Below are positions 7,993 through 14,371 of a stretch of 14,765 bases of DNA, piece by piece. Where the stretch lies: the NCBI GenBank assembly GCA_031253705.1, contig JAIRVW010000164.1, forward strand, positions 1-14,765, in the 5' to 3' direction. Positions within the stretch are counted from its first letter, which is position 1. Each line of letters begins with the position of its first letter. This stretch comes from Brucellaceae bacterium. GTDB lineage: Bacteria > Pseudomonadota > Alphaproteobacteria > Rhizobiales > Rhizobiaceae. The notes beneath the pieces were generated by a model. It saw only the letters and a list, made by a program, of their open reading frames with translations, did not search any database and was not told the origin of the DNA. A program made the position numbers and the translations under genes.

Positions 7993-8910
7993 TTATACGA
8001 GAGCCTTATAGGCAACCGCCATACGGGCAGCCAGTTTGGCATTGTTCAGCACCAGCGCAATATTGGCTTTGAGGCTGTGGCCTTCAGACAATTCATTGAT
8101 ACGTGCGAGCAGGAATGGTGTCACATCCTTACCGCCAACGCCCTGATCGGCCGCTTCTTTAACCGCAGCTTCAATCGTGCCGTTGATGAATTCCGGTGTC
8201 AGCGCATCTTCTTCAGGGATCGGATTGGCCACCAGAATACCGGTGCCGGAACCGAGCGCATGATGCAGAGCCATGGCTTTCGCGATTTCTTCCGCGCTGT
8301 TCAGACGGTGATCAGCCTTGCAACCGCTTGAACGGGTGAAGAATGCCGGAAAATCATCGCTGCCATGAGCAATGATCGGCACGCGCTGGGTTTCCAGATA
8401 TTCAAGGGTTTTCGGAATATCGAGAATGGATTTCACACCGGCGCAAACCACAGTTGTATTGGTCATGCCCAGCTCATTGAGATCGGCGGAAATATCAAAA
8501 CTTTCCTCCGCACCGCGATGCACACCGCCGACGCCGCCGGTTGCAAAGATTTCAATACCGGCCAGCGCAGCAATACGCATAGTTGCGGAAACAGTGGTGC
8601 CTGCTGTCAGCCCTTGCACCATATCGGCGGCCAGATCGCGGCTTGATGTTTTCACGGCATCGGTGGTCTGTGCGAGCTGTTCCAGCTGGGCATCACCAAG
8701 GCCAACATGAATTTCGCCTTTCAGCACGGCAATGGTTGCCGGTACTGCACCGTTTTCACGGATCACATCTTCAACCTTGCGTGCCATTTCCAGATTTTGC
8801 GGGAAAGGCATACCGTGGGTGATAATGGTGGATTCAAGAGCAACAACAGGTGCGCCTTTATCAAGAGCTGCGCGGACTTCGTTGCTGAAATGCAGGGTCA
8901 AACGGGTCAC
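7993..8910 (-). CDS. psuG: Pseudouridine-5'-phosphate glycosidase
   Basis: PsuG cleaves the C-C glycosidic bond of pseudouridine 5'-phosphate, releasing uracil and ribose 5-phosphate in the cytoplasm. The 305-residue length matches the family. By comparison with E. coli PsuG from memory, the key residues are present: Glu26 in ALESTI, Lys87 in DAVKTSS, His131 in GGVHRG, Asp143 in SADLNEL, Schiff-base lysine Lys160 in CAGVKS, and Asn283 in SLKANIAL. The Mn-binding and phosphate-binding segments around GGVGGVHRG are intact. Translation starts at GTG (8908-8910), with AAGG eight bases upstream. It follows psuK on the same strand after a 64-bp gap without a terminator, so the two are probably one operon. 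A strong terminator lies downstream. Confidence 0.95.
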   Translation of the reverse strand: MTRLTLHFSNEVRAALDKGAPVVALESTIITHGMPFPQNLEMARKVEDVIRENGAVPATIAVLKGEIHVGLGDAQLEQLAQTTDAVKTSSRDLAADMVQGLTAGTTVSATMRIAALAGIEIFATGGVGGVHRGAEESFDISADLNELGMTNTTVVCAGVKSILDIPKTLEYLETQRVPIIAHGSDDFPAFFTRSSGCKADHRLNSAEEIAKAMALHHALGSGTGILVANPIPEEDALTPEFINGTIEAAVKEAADQGVGGKDVTPFLLARINELSEGHSLKANIALVLNNAKLAARMAVAYKALV

Positions 8911-8974
8911 TATATGAACCTTTCTGAGGGAGTTTAATTTGAATAAATCAGCCGCTAATACGAGGGTTTTCCTT

Positions 8975-10138
8975 TTATCCGCTGACGCGGTGGCGGTTTA
9001 ATTCCAGAAAATGGGCGGACAGTTCCGGATGCACACTGGCCTCGCTCTCTGTTGTCAGCGTGGCCAGCAATGTACCGGTGCGCACTGCATCAGGCAGTTC
9101 CTGACGATCGAGCAGGCAATAGAGTGTGCCGGAAATAAGGGCATCGCCTGCGCCGGTAATATCCACCGGCTGCGCAGGCACACTGGCAATGTGGCTGATA
9201 CCGGTTTCATCACCAATATGCACACCTGCAGCACCCATGGTCATCACAATTTTGGCGACGCCACGCTCCCGCAGTGCATTGATCGCCTGTTCGGCTGTCA
9301 GACGCGGTGTGCCTGCCGGATGACGCAGCAGACTATGCGCCTCATCCAGATTGAGGAATAAGAGATCCACATTGCTCAGATCCTGCGGCAGGCGCAGCGC
9401 TTTCGGCGCGGATACCGTATCAACAGCCAAACGGAAACGGCTGCCGGTCTTTTTCGCCAGCAATGCTTCCAGTGTCGCCTGCGGCAGATTGCAATCCGCG
9501 AACACCCAGTCTGCTGACGCCAGATGCGGCCAGACAGTTTCCAGCACATCCGGTTTGAACAGGTCAAAAATACCCATATCGGCAATGCCGAGCGCCAGCT
9601 CATTATCCGGTCCGAGAATGGCGGCATATTCTGCCGTCGGCGCTTGTGTTGTTACAATCGCACGGCTGACATCAACGCCGATCAAACGCAAATGATCAAG
9701 AATGGCACGTCCGGTTTCATCATCACCAAGAATAGAGACAAAACCGATATTGGCACCAAGCCGCGCCAGATTTTCCGTGACATTGCGGGCAACGCCGCCA
9801 TGGCTGCGATATCCGCTCACCGGATTGGAGGTTTCGTTGATCAGCGGGGCATGGGCGTGATATTTACGGTCAAAAACCGCACCGCCAATACAGACAATGC
9901 GCTTGCTGACCGGCAGATAATAACCGCGCCCCAGCACAAAGCCCTTCTGCGTCAGCTGCACAATATGGGCTGCAATGGTCGAGCGGGCCAGTTTCAACGC
10001 ATCGGCAATCTGCTGCTGGCCGACAAAAGGGTTGGCGATAATCATATCCAGAACAGCACGTTCCTGCGCCGAGAGATCCTGCAAGGCCTGCGTACCGGCT
10101 TTGCCCTGCTGGCTCACATCCTGATCGCTCTGCACCAT
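8975..10138 (-). CDS. psuK: Pseudouridine kinase-like PfkB sugar kinase with N-terminal winged-helix DNA-binding domain
   Basis: This 387-residue protein carries a helix-turn-helix at about residues 22-73 (LSAQERAVL, QQQIADALKLARSTIAAHI, then a wing ending GRGYYL). A PfkB/ribokinase domain (about 79-385) follows. It shows the sugar-binding SHGGVARNV (112-120), the ATP-site NLDEA region and the signature DITGAGD with catalytic Asp332. In company with psuG it should phosphorylate pseudouridine to pseudouridine 5'-phosphate. The HTH-PfkB fusion resembles E. coli YeiI more than the HTH-less PsuK, so another nucleoside substrate is possible. I chose ATG 10138, which has GGAG just upstream. The longer frame from 10201 would overlap the promoter and operator. 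The fusion suggests that the enzyme senses its substrate and regulates its own operon; that is inference. Confidence 0.88.
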   Translation of the reverse strand: MVQSDQDVSQQGKAGTQALQDLSAQERAVLDMIIANPFVGQQQIADALKLARSTIAAHIVQLTQKGFVLGRGYYLPVSKRIVCIGGAVFDRKYHAHAPLINETSNPVSGYRSHGGVARNVTENLARLGANIGFVSILGDDETGRAILDHLRLIGVDVSRAIVTTQAPTAEYAAILGPDNELALGIADMGIFDLFKPDVLETVWPHLASADWVFADCNLPQATLEALLAKKTGSRFRLAVDTVSAPKALRLPQDLSNVDLLFLNLDEAHSLLRHPAGTPRLTAEQAINALRERGVAKIVMTMGAAGVHIGDETGISHIASVPAQPVDITGAGDALISGTLYCLLDRQELPDAVRTGTLLATLTTESEASVHPELSAHFLELNRHRVSG

Positions 10139-10172
10139 TGCCACTCTCCGTTTTATCGCTTTCGTCACCGCG

Positions 10173-10201
10173 CATATAACACGCAATTTCCAAACAATCA
10201 A
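10173..10201 (-). promoter_or_regulatory. Putative sigma70-type promoter of the psuK-psuG operon
   Basis: TTGATT (10196-10201) and TATATG (10173-10178) on the minus strand are separated by 17 bp; each matches the consensus at four of six positions. The predicted start lies about 28 bp upstream of the psuK ATG. The inverted repeat at 10199-10232 overlaps the -35 element. Confidence 0.55.
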
Positions 10202-10232
10202 AACAAATGTTAAATTTAAAACTTTTGTTTTG
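10199..10232. promoter_or_regulatory. 34-bp inverted repeat at the psuK promoter, candidate operator
   Basis: CAAAACAAA (10199-10207) and TTTGTTTTG (10224-10232) are perfect 9-bp arms. After one mismatch, GTT (10209-10211) and AAC (10220-10222) continue the symmetry, leaving an AT-rich centre. The repeat covers the edge of the -35 element of psuK. It is a natural target for the winged helix of PsuK itself. The AT-rich composition weakens the statistical case, but the length and position are notable. Confidence 0.5.
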
Positions 10233-10292
10233 GCACATTTCCTCTATAAGAAAGCCTTAAACGCAGGACGATAATAATCCGCACACGAAAAT

Positions 10293-10321
10293 TTGAAATT
10301 CCGCACTAAACACCTTATATT
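10293..10321 (+). promoter_or_regulatory. Good sigma70-type promoter of the orphan histidine kinase gene
   Basis: TTGAAA (10293-10298) and TATATT (10316-10321) are separated by exactly 17 bp, and each differs from the E. coli-type consensus at one position. The expected start near 10328 would leave a leader of about 135-140 nt before the kinase start codon. Alphaproteobacterial housekeeping promoters tolerate this form well. Confidence 0.6.
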
Positions 10322-10348
10322 ACGGCTTTGCAGGATTTTAGCCTCGGG

Positions 10349-10463
10349 GAACAGGCTTGCGGTCAGGCATTGATATGCAACTTGAAAATCCGTGACCTGA
10401 GCCAAAACCTGTTCAGGACCGTGGGTGGAGACGGGAGACAGGAAAGAAGCCTGTCAGCCTGAC
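10349..10463 (+). promoter_or_regulatory. Leader RNA with overlapping inverted repeats ahead of the histidine kinase
   Basis: Several pairings compete in this 5' leader. GAACAGG (10349-10355) pairs with CCTGTTC (10408-10414). GGTCA (10361-10365) pairs with TGACC (10393-10397). GACAGG (10437-10442) pairs with CCTGTC (10450-10455) around a 7-nt A/G-rich loop containing a GGAAAG ribosome-site-like element. GTCAG-C-CTGAC (10453-10463) is a palindrome just before the start codon. GTCAGG (10362-10367) could instead pair with CCTGAC (10458-10463). This is not a riboswitch class I recognise. Confidence 0.4.
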
Positions 10464-10465
10464 GG

Positions 10466-12130
10466 ATGGATGAAATGACCTTTATGAAAAACAAGGATTT
10501 TCAAAGGCCTGCTGACACGACATCTGCGGAAACAAAGAAGGCTGTGAAGGCAACAGAGGCCTCCGGCTCATCCCCGTCACAAACATCCCTGCCTGCGGTT
10601 GCGGCTGATGCGGCCATTGACAATGGTCTGCCGCCGGTTTTTCAGACCGATGGTGCGGGACTTGCACCGGATGATCATGATGATCTGCGTATTCCTCTGC
10701 GCCACCGGCTCTCCAGCAAATTGCTGCTGATGATTATTCTGGCCGTGCTGATTGCCGAAGTGATTATTCTCGTGCCTTCCATTGCCAATATGCGCACGCA
10801 ATGGCTGACCTCAAAGCATAATATGATTGCCACATCGAGCCTGCTGCTGCTCGATGCCAATCCGGACACAACATTGGAAACCCATGTGCAGGATCAGTTG
10901 CTGCGTTCAAGCGGCGCGCTGTCCATCACCGTCACGCGCAATGAGACCAGCCGTGTTCTGGCCTCGTCGCCTGTCACTCCGCCGGTTGATGAATATATTG
11001 ATCTGACCACAGCCACGCCGCTGAGTGACTTCTGGGGCGCCTTAAAAACCCTGATCAGCGGTGGCAATAAAGTCATGCAGATTTCCGGCCCGCCGGATTA
11101 TAGCGGCACGACGGTTGATATCGTCATGTATGATACGGGGCTGCACGACCGGCTGATTCAAAATTCGCGGATTATTGCAGCGATTTCCCTGCTGATATCG
11201 CTGATTGCCGCGACACTGATCTATTTCATTATCCACCGGCTGCTGTTGCGCCCTGTCGGTCACATGTACAGCAATATGTTTGCCTTCGGCCAGAAACCGG
11301 ATGATCCGACGCTGATCATTGACCCGTCCTGCCGCAAGGATGAGCTTGGTTATGCGCAAAACCGTCTGGCGCAAATGCAAACCCATCTGCAGCATCTGTT
11401 TCACGAGCGCAAACATCTGGCCGATCTCGGTCTGGCAGTTTCCAAGATCAATCATGACATGCGCAATATTCTGGCCTCGGCGCAGCTGATGTCTGACAGT
11501 CTCGCCGATACGCAGGATCCGGTCGTGCAGCGCTATTCGCCGAAGCTGATCCGCACACTCAACCGCGCTATTACCTATTCTGAAACCGTGATCGCTTATG
11601 GCCGCACGCAGGAAGCCATACCGGTGCGCCAGCAGCGCCTGCTGCGGCCGCTGATTCACGAAGTGGAAGATATGCTGGTGATTCCGCCAAATGTGCAGAT
11701 CACTTTCCGCAATATGATTCCGGTCGATTTTGAAGCCTATATCGACAAAGAACAGATGCTGCGTGTGCTGAATAATCTCTGCCGCAATGCGGTTCAGGCT
11801 ATGAGCACTCATAATACCGCAACAAATATTGAGAAGAGCCTGACCATCAGCGCCTGGCGCATGGGTAATAATTGCTGCATTGCCGTGGCAGATAACGGCC
11901 CCGGCCTGCCGAAAAAAGCACGCGACAATCTTTTTACAGCGTTTCGCGGCTCAACCCGCAGTGACGGCACAGGATTGGGGCTGGTTATTGCGCAGGAACT
12001 GGTACGCGCCCATGGCGGCACCATCGAATTGCGGGAAGATTACAAAGAAGGCGCATTATTTGAGATTCGTATTCCCGATATGCCGGTCTATCCGTCCCTG
12101 TCTCAGCGCTCGCAACGTACAATCGTCTGA
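10466..12130 (+). CDS. Orphan membrane sensor histidine kinase with HAMP-like linker
   Basis: The 554-residue protein begins with about 80 polar, Ala/Ser/Pro-rich cytoplasmic residues. TM1 (about 84-105), a periplasmic sensor domain (about 106-234), TM2 (about 235-257) and a HAMP-like linker ending in a helical segment (about 258-325) follow. The phosphoacceptor His330 is in the unusual box KINHDMRNIL. The ATPase domain is complete: N-box NNLCRNAVQA (436-445), DNGPGLP (476-482), F-box region LFTAFRGS, and GTGLGL (501-506). No response regulator gene adjoins it, so the partner is unknown. ATG 10466 is the first in-frame start (a stop codon ends at 10462) but has a poor ribosome site. ATG 10475 (GGA at 10468-10470) or 10484 may be used instead. 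The gene is monocistronic, with its own promoter and terminator. Confidence 0.92.
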   Translation: MDEMTFMKNKDFQRPADTTSAETKKAVKATEASGSSPSQTSLPAVAADAAIDNGLPPVFQTDGAGLAPDDHDDLRIPLRHRLSSKLLLMIILAVLIAEVIILVPSIANMRTQWLTSKHNMIATSSLLLLDANPDTTLETHVQDQLLRSSGALSITVTRNETSRVLASSPVTPPVDEYIDLTTATPLSDFWGALKTLISGGNKVMQISGPPDYSGTTVDIVMYDTGLHDRLIQNSRIIAAISLLISLIAATLIYFIIHRLLLRPVGHMYSNMFAFGQKPDDPTLIIDPSCRKDELGYAQNRLAQMQTHLQHLFHERKHLADLGLAVSKINHDMRNILASAQLMSDSLADTQDPVVQRYSPKLIRTLNRAITYSETVIAYGRTQEAIPVRQQRLLRPLIHEVEDMLVIPPNVQITFRNMIPVDFEAYIDKEQMLRVLNNLCRNAVQAMSTHNTATNIEKSLTISAWRMGNNCCIAVADNGPGLPKKARDNLFTAFRGSTRSDGTGLGLVIAQELVRAHGGTIELREDYKEGALFEIRIPDMPVYPSLSQRSQRTIV

Positions 12131-12163
12131 TTTTTTTCAGACCACAATTCCGAAACGGCTTAC

Positions 12164-12191
12164 AGAAAACCACGCAACCGCGTGGTTTTCT
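12164..12191 (+). terminator. Rho-independent terminator of the orphan histidine kinase gene
   Basis: AGAAAACCACGC (12164-12175) and GCGTGGTTTTCT (12180-12191) form a perfect 12-bp stem with a 4-nt loop, followed by the T-rich stretch TATATTTAT. It lies 33 bp beyond the stop codon at 12130. Confidence 0.88.
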
Positions 12192-12252
12192 TATATTTAT
12201 CCCCAACCTTCAAAAAAAATACAAATTTCTGAAAGTTTTTCATCATAAGCCC

Positions 12253-12281
12253 TTGCAATGTAAAACAGAACCCTTTAGAGA
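12253..12281 (+). promoter_or_regulatory. Possible promoter of the tRNA-Arg gene
   Basis: TTGCAA (12253-12258) and TAGAGA (12276-12281) are spaced by 17 bp and would start transcription about 30 bp before the tRNA. The -35 is reasonable and the -10 is weak, so the assignment is tentative. The stretch between the kinase terminator and this point is AT-rich with nothing else recognisable. Confidence 0.33.
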
Positions 12282-12318
12282 GCGCTTACCGCACCGAAAC
12301 GGAGCGGTTCTAGGGCAA

Positions 12319-12395
12319 GCACCCGTAGCTCAGCTGGATAGAGCACCAGACTACGAATCTGGGGGTCAGAGGTTCGAATCCTTTCGGGTGCGCCA
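12319..12395 (+). tRNA. tRNA-Arg (anticodon ACG)
   Basis: A complete 77-nt cloverleaf can be drawn. The acceptor stem GCACCCG pairs with CGGGTGC, with discriminator G and an encoded CCA (12393-12395). The D-arm AGCTCAGCTGGATAGAGC is typical. The anticodon stem is CCAGA/TCTGG with loop CTACGAA, giving anticodon ACG. The T-loop is TTCGAAT. Wobble adenosine 34 would be converted to inosine by TadA, allowing it to read CGU, CGC and CGA. There is no integrase or attachment-site duplicate nearby to suggest that it has served as an integration site in this window. Confidence 0.97.
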
Positions 12396-12398
12396 TTC

Positions 12399-12417
12399 CC
12401 TCTCAAATGTTGAGAGG
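12399..12417 (+). terminator. Hairpin directly after the tRNA, possible terminator or processing signal
   Basis: CCTCTCAA (12399-12406) and TTGAGAGG (12410-12417) form an 8-bp stem with a 3-nt loop starting four bases after the CCA end. The sequence that follows is only moderately T-rich, so it could be an inefficient terminator or a 3'-trailer structure for tRNA processing. Confidence 0.45.
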
Positions 12418-12617
12418 TTGATCTTCTGAAGAAGAATTTCTCCTTACACAAAACATCACATGGTGCAGCAGATAACGCTTTTGCGCATTCTCTGCGATCA
12501 TACAAATTCATTTTTACAATCAGTACCTTAAAAAGAATCAGTGCCTGCGAATCAAGCTCCGCACATGATTTTATTTTTCTAATATTTGCGCTGTTTTGCA
12601 GAAAAAATAATCTTGGC
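12418..12617. other. Intergenic region between tRNA-Arg and the response regulator gene
   Basis: About 200 AT-rich bases without a credible gene. The leftward response regulator gene ends into it. On the minus strand a T run (TTATTTTTTC, about 12600-12609) follows its stop, but I cannot draw a convincing stem before it, so the 3' end of that operon is unresolved. Confidence 0.5.
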
Positions 12618-13256
12618 TCACGAATCCTGCAATTGCTGCATCATTCGCACCAGTTCCGGCAAAGATGCCGCCTGCATTTTGCGCATCGCCTGAGCGCGGC
12701 GAACTTTCACAGTAATTTCGCTGATCCCAAGCTCCGCAGCAATCTGCTTATTCAGCAGGCCTGCCACGACATGTGATACCACCTCACGCTCACCATCATT
12801 CAATGACGCATAATGATCGCGCAGGGCTTTCAGACCGTTACGGGCAAGGCGCTTTTTACGGTCAAGTTCAATGGCCTGATGAATGGCATCCAGCAAATCC
12901 TGCTCACGGAACGGTTTGGTCAAAAACTCAACCGCCCCCTGCTTCATCGCCCGCACAGACATCGGAATATCACCATGACCGGTGATGAAAATAACCGGCA
13001 GCTGCACATCCCATTTATCCATCTCACGATGAAAATCCAGACCGCTCATGCCGGGCATACGGATATCCAGCACTAAGCAGGCCGGCGCATCATGACGTTC
13101 CGCCTCCAGAAACGCCTGCACAGATGCAAAAGACTGCGCCTGCTGCCCGACAGAGTTCAGCAGATCTTCAATCGCCTCACGCAGAGACTGGTCGTCGTCA
13201 ATAATGTAAACGACCGGTTCTTCCGGATGATGATTATCGCTGACCGGATGCTTCAT
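12618..13256 (-). CDS. FixJ-type response regulator (REC + LuxR-type HTH)
   Basis: The 212-residue protein has an N-terminal receiver domain (about 14-130). It contains acidic residues Asp20-Asp22, phosphoacceptor Asp64 in LVLDIRMPGMSG, Thr92 in FITGHGD and Lys114 in FLTKPF. A LuxR/NarL-type DNA-binding domain follows (about 150-205: LNDGEREVVSHVVAGLLNKQ, then IAAELGISEITVKVRRAQAM). The order and spacing are those of FixJ/TodT-like regulators. Its ATG overlaps the stop codon of the upstream histidine kinase as ATGA, so the two are translationally coupled and are almost certainly cognate partners. Its target genes are unknown; this need not be a nitrogen-fixation or oxygen regulator despite the family name. 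Confidence 0.94.
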   Translation of the reverse strand: MKHPVSDNHHPEEPVVYIIDDDQSLREAIEDLLNSVGQQAQSFASVQAFLEAERHDAPACLVLDIRMPGMSGLDFHREMDKWDVQLPVIFITGHGDIPMSVRAMKQGAVEFLTKPFREQDLLDAIHQAIELDRKKRLARNGLKALRDHYASLNDGEREVVSHVVAGLLNKQIAAELGISEITVKVRRAQAMRKMQAASLPELVRMMQQLQDS

Positions 13257-14365
13257 GCTTTTGTTCCGCTGCCATTTAAGGTGAATTCTACAACAAGGCC
13301 GTGCGGATGGCGGGGATAGGCACGGATTGTTCCCTGATGCGCTTCGATAATACTGCGACTGATCGCCAGACCAATGCCGATACCGCCGGTTTTCGTCGTG
13401 TAAAAAGCGTCAAACATGGTTTTCAGACGCTCGGCTGGTACACCCTCACCGGTATCGGACACGGCAACGCGTACAGAACCATCCGGCTCATTGCGGGACA
13501 AAACGCTAATCTCGCGCGGCTCCGGCCGGTTGCTGTCACGCACCGCTTCCACCGCATTGCTGAACAAGTTGAGCAGCACCTGCTCAATCTCAATCCTGTC
13601 GCCCTGCACAATTGCTATGGCTTCATCCAGATCAAGCCGCACATTAATCCGCCAGCGCTCCAGATCGCTGCGTACCAGCGCCAGCACATCCTGTATCAGC
13701 GCATTCATCCGCAAATCTTCACGCGCGGCAGGCTGGCGCTGTACCAGAGCGCGCACCCGCCCGACCACTTCCGCAGCCCGCGTTGCATCCTTGCTGATCC
13801 GCTCTGCCGCCTGACGCGCCTTATCAATATTCGGCGGATCAGTTGCCAGCCAGCGCATGCAGGCAGCAGCACTGGTGGTAACAGCGGCCAACGGCTGATT
13901 AACCTCATGGGCAATGGAGGCAGTCAGTTCACCCAACGTCATCACCCGCGCCATCTGTGCCATCTGCTTACGCGCTTCTTCCGCCGCCTGCTGCGCATGA
14001 CGGATTTGCAAGGCCAGCCATGTGGTTACCGCAATCGCCGCGACGCTGATGAAACCATTCACAATCCCCGATTCCGGCGAACCGCTTAATGTCAGGAAAT
14101 AACTGATAATGGTCATCAGCACGCAGAGCAGTGCCGTGGCAATGACGGCTTTGGGCTGCAACAGACGCACAGCCAGCAGCACCACCGCTACATAGAAGAC
14201 CGCGGCAGCAATTTCGAGATCTGTCACCGTATCGGCAATAAAGATCACAATAATCAGCGCAAGCCCTGCAAACAATTGCCAGAAACCGGCTCCGTCCAGC
14301 AGAACCGGCACGGCAACGACAGGTTTTGTCCGCTCATCCAAGGGCTGTTTATTCGGCTGCATCAT
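13253..14365 (-). CDS. Membrane sensor histidine kinase (FixL/DctB-like catalytic core)
   Basis: The 370-residue protein has about four hydrophobic membrane segments in residues 28-120 with very short loops, so it has no sizeable periplasmic sensor domain and no PAS domain. Stimuli are therefore probably sensed in or at the membrane. A helical linker (121-140) leads to the H-box TLGELTASIAHEVNQPLAAV (His153), followed by the N-box LLNLFSNAVEAV (Asn270), DTGEGVP (304-310) and the G2 box GIGIGL (328-333). This core resembles FixL and C4-dicarboxylate sensors. Two adjacent ATGs (14365 and 14362) are possible, and neither has a strong ribosome site. The upstream mgtC-like gene ends six bases before, which suggests coupling. 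The downstream FixJ-type regulator overlaps by 4 nt. Confidence 0.94.
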   Translation of the reverse strand: MMQPNKQPLDERTKPVVAVPVLLDGAGFWQLFAGLALIIVIFIADTVTDLEIAAAVFYVAVVLLAVRLLQPKAVIATALLCVLMTIISYFLTLSGSPESGIVNGFISVAAIAVTTWLALQIRHAQQAAEEARKQMAQMARVMTLGELTASIAHEVNQPLAAVTTSAAACMRWLATDPPNIDKARQAAERISKDATRAAEVVGRVRALVQRQPAAREDLRMNALIQDVLALVRSDLERWRINVRLDLDEAIAIVQGDRIEIEQVLLNLFSNAVEAVRDSNRPEPREISVLSRNEPDGSVRVAVSDTGEGVPAERLKTMFDAFYTTKTGGIGIGLAISRSIIEAHQGTIRAYPRHPHGLVVEFTLNGSGTKA

Positions 14366-14371
14366 CTGCTT

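Noticed and set aside
10139..10201. Upstream extension of PsuK by 21 residues
   Set aside because: It would overlap the promoter and inverted repeat. ATG 10138 has GGAG correctly placed.
10231..10250. TGGCAC resembling the -24 element of a sigma54 promoter
   Set aside because: No GC at the -12 position with the required spacing; the sigma70-type promoter at 10293-10321 is far better.
12319..12417. tRNA-Arg as an integration site for a mobile element
   Set aside because: No integrase, no duplicate of the tRNA 3' end and no change in gene character nearby within the window.
12275..12511. Minus-strand open frame of 78 residues containing [20 protein letters not shown]
   Set aside because: It is the antisense of the tRNA-Arg gene. 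Peptides of this type (RIRTSDPQ...LYPAELR) are widely mis-annotated translations of tRNA complements.
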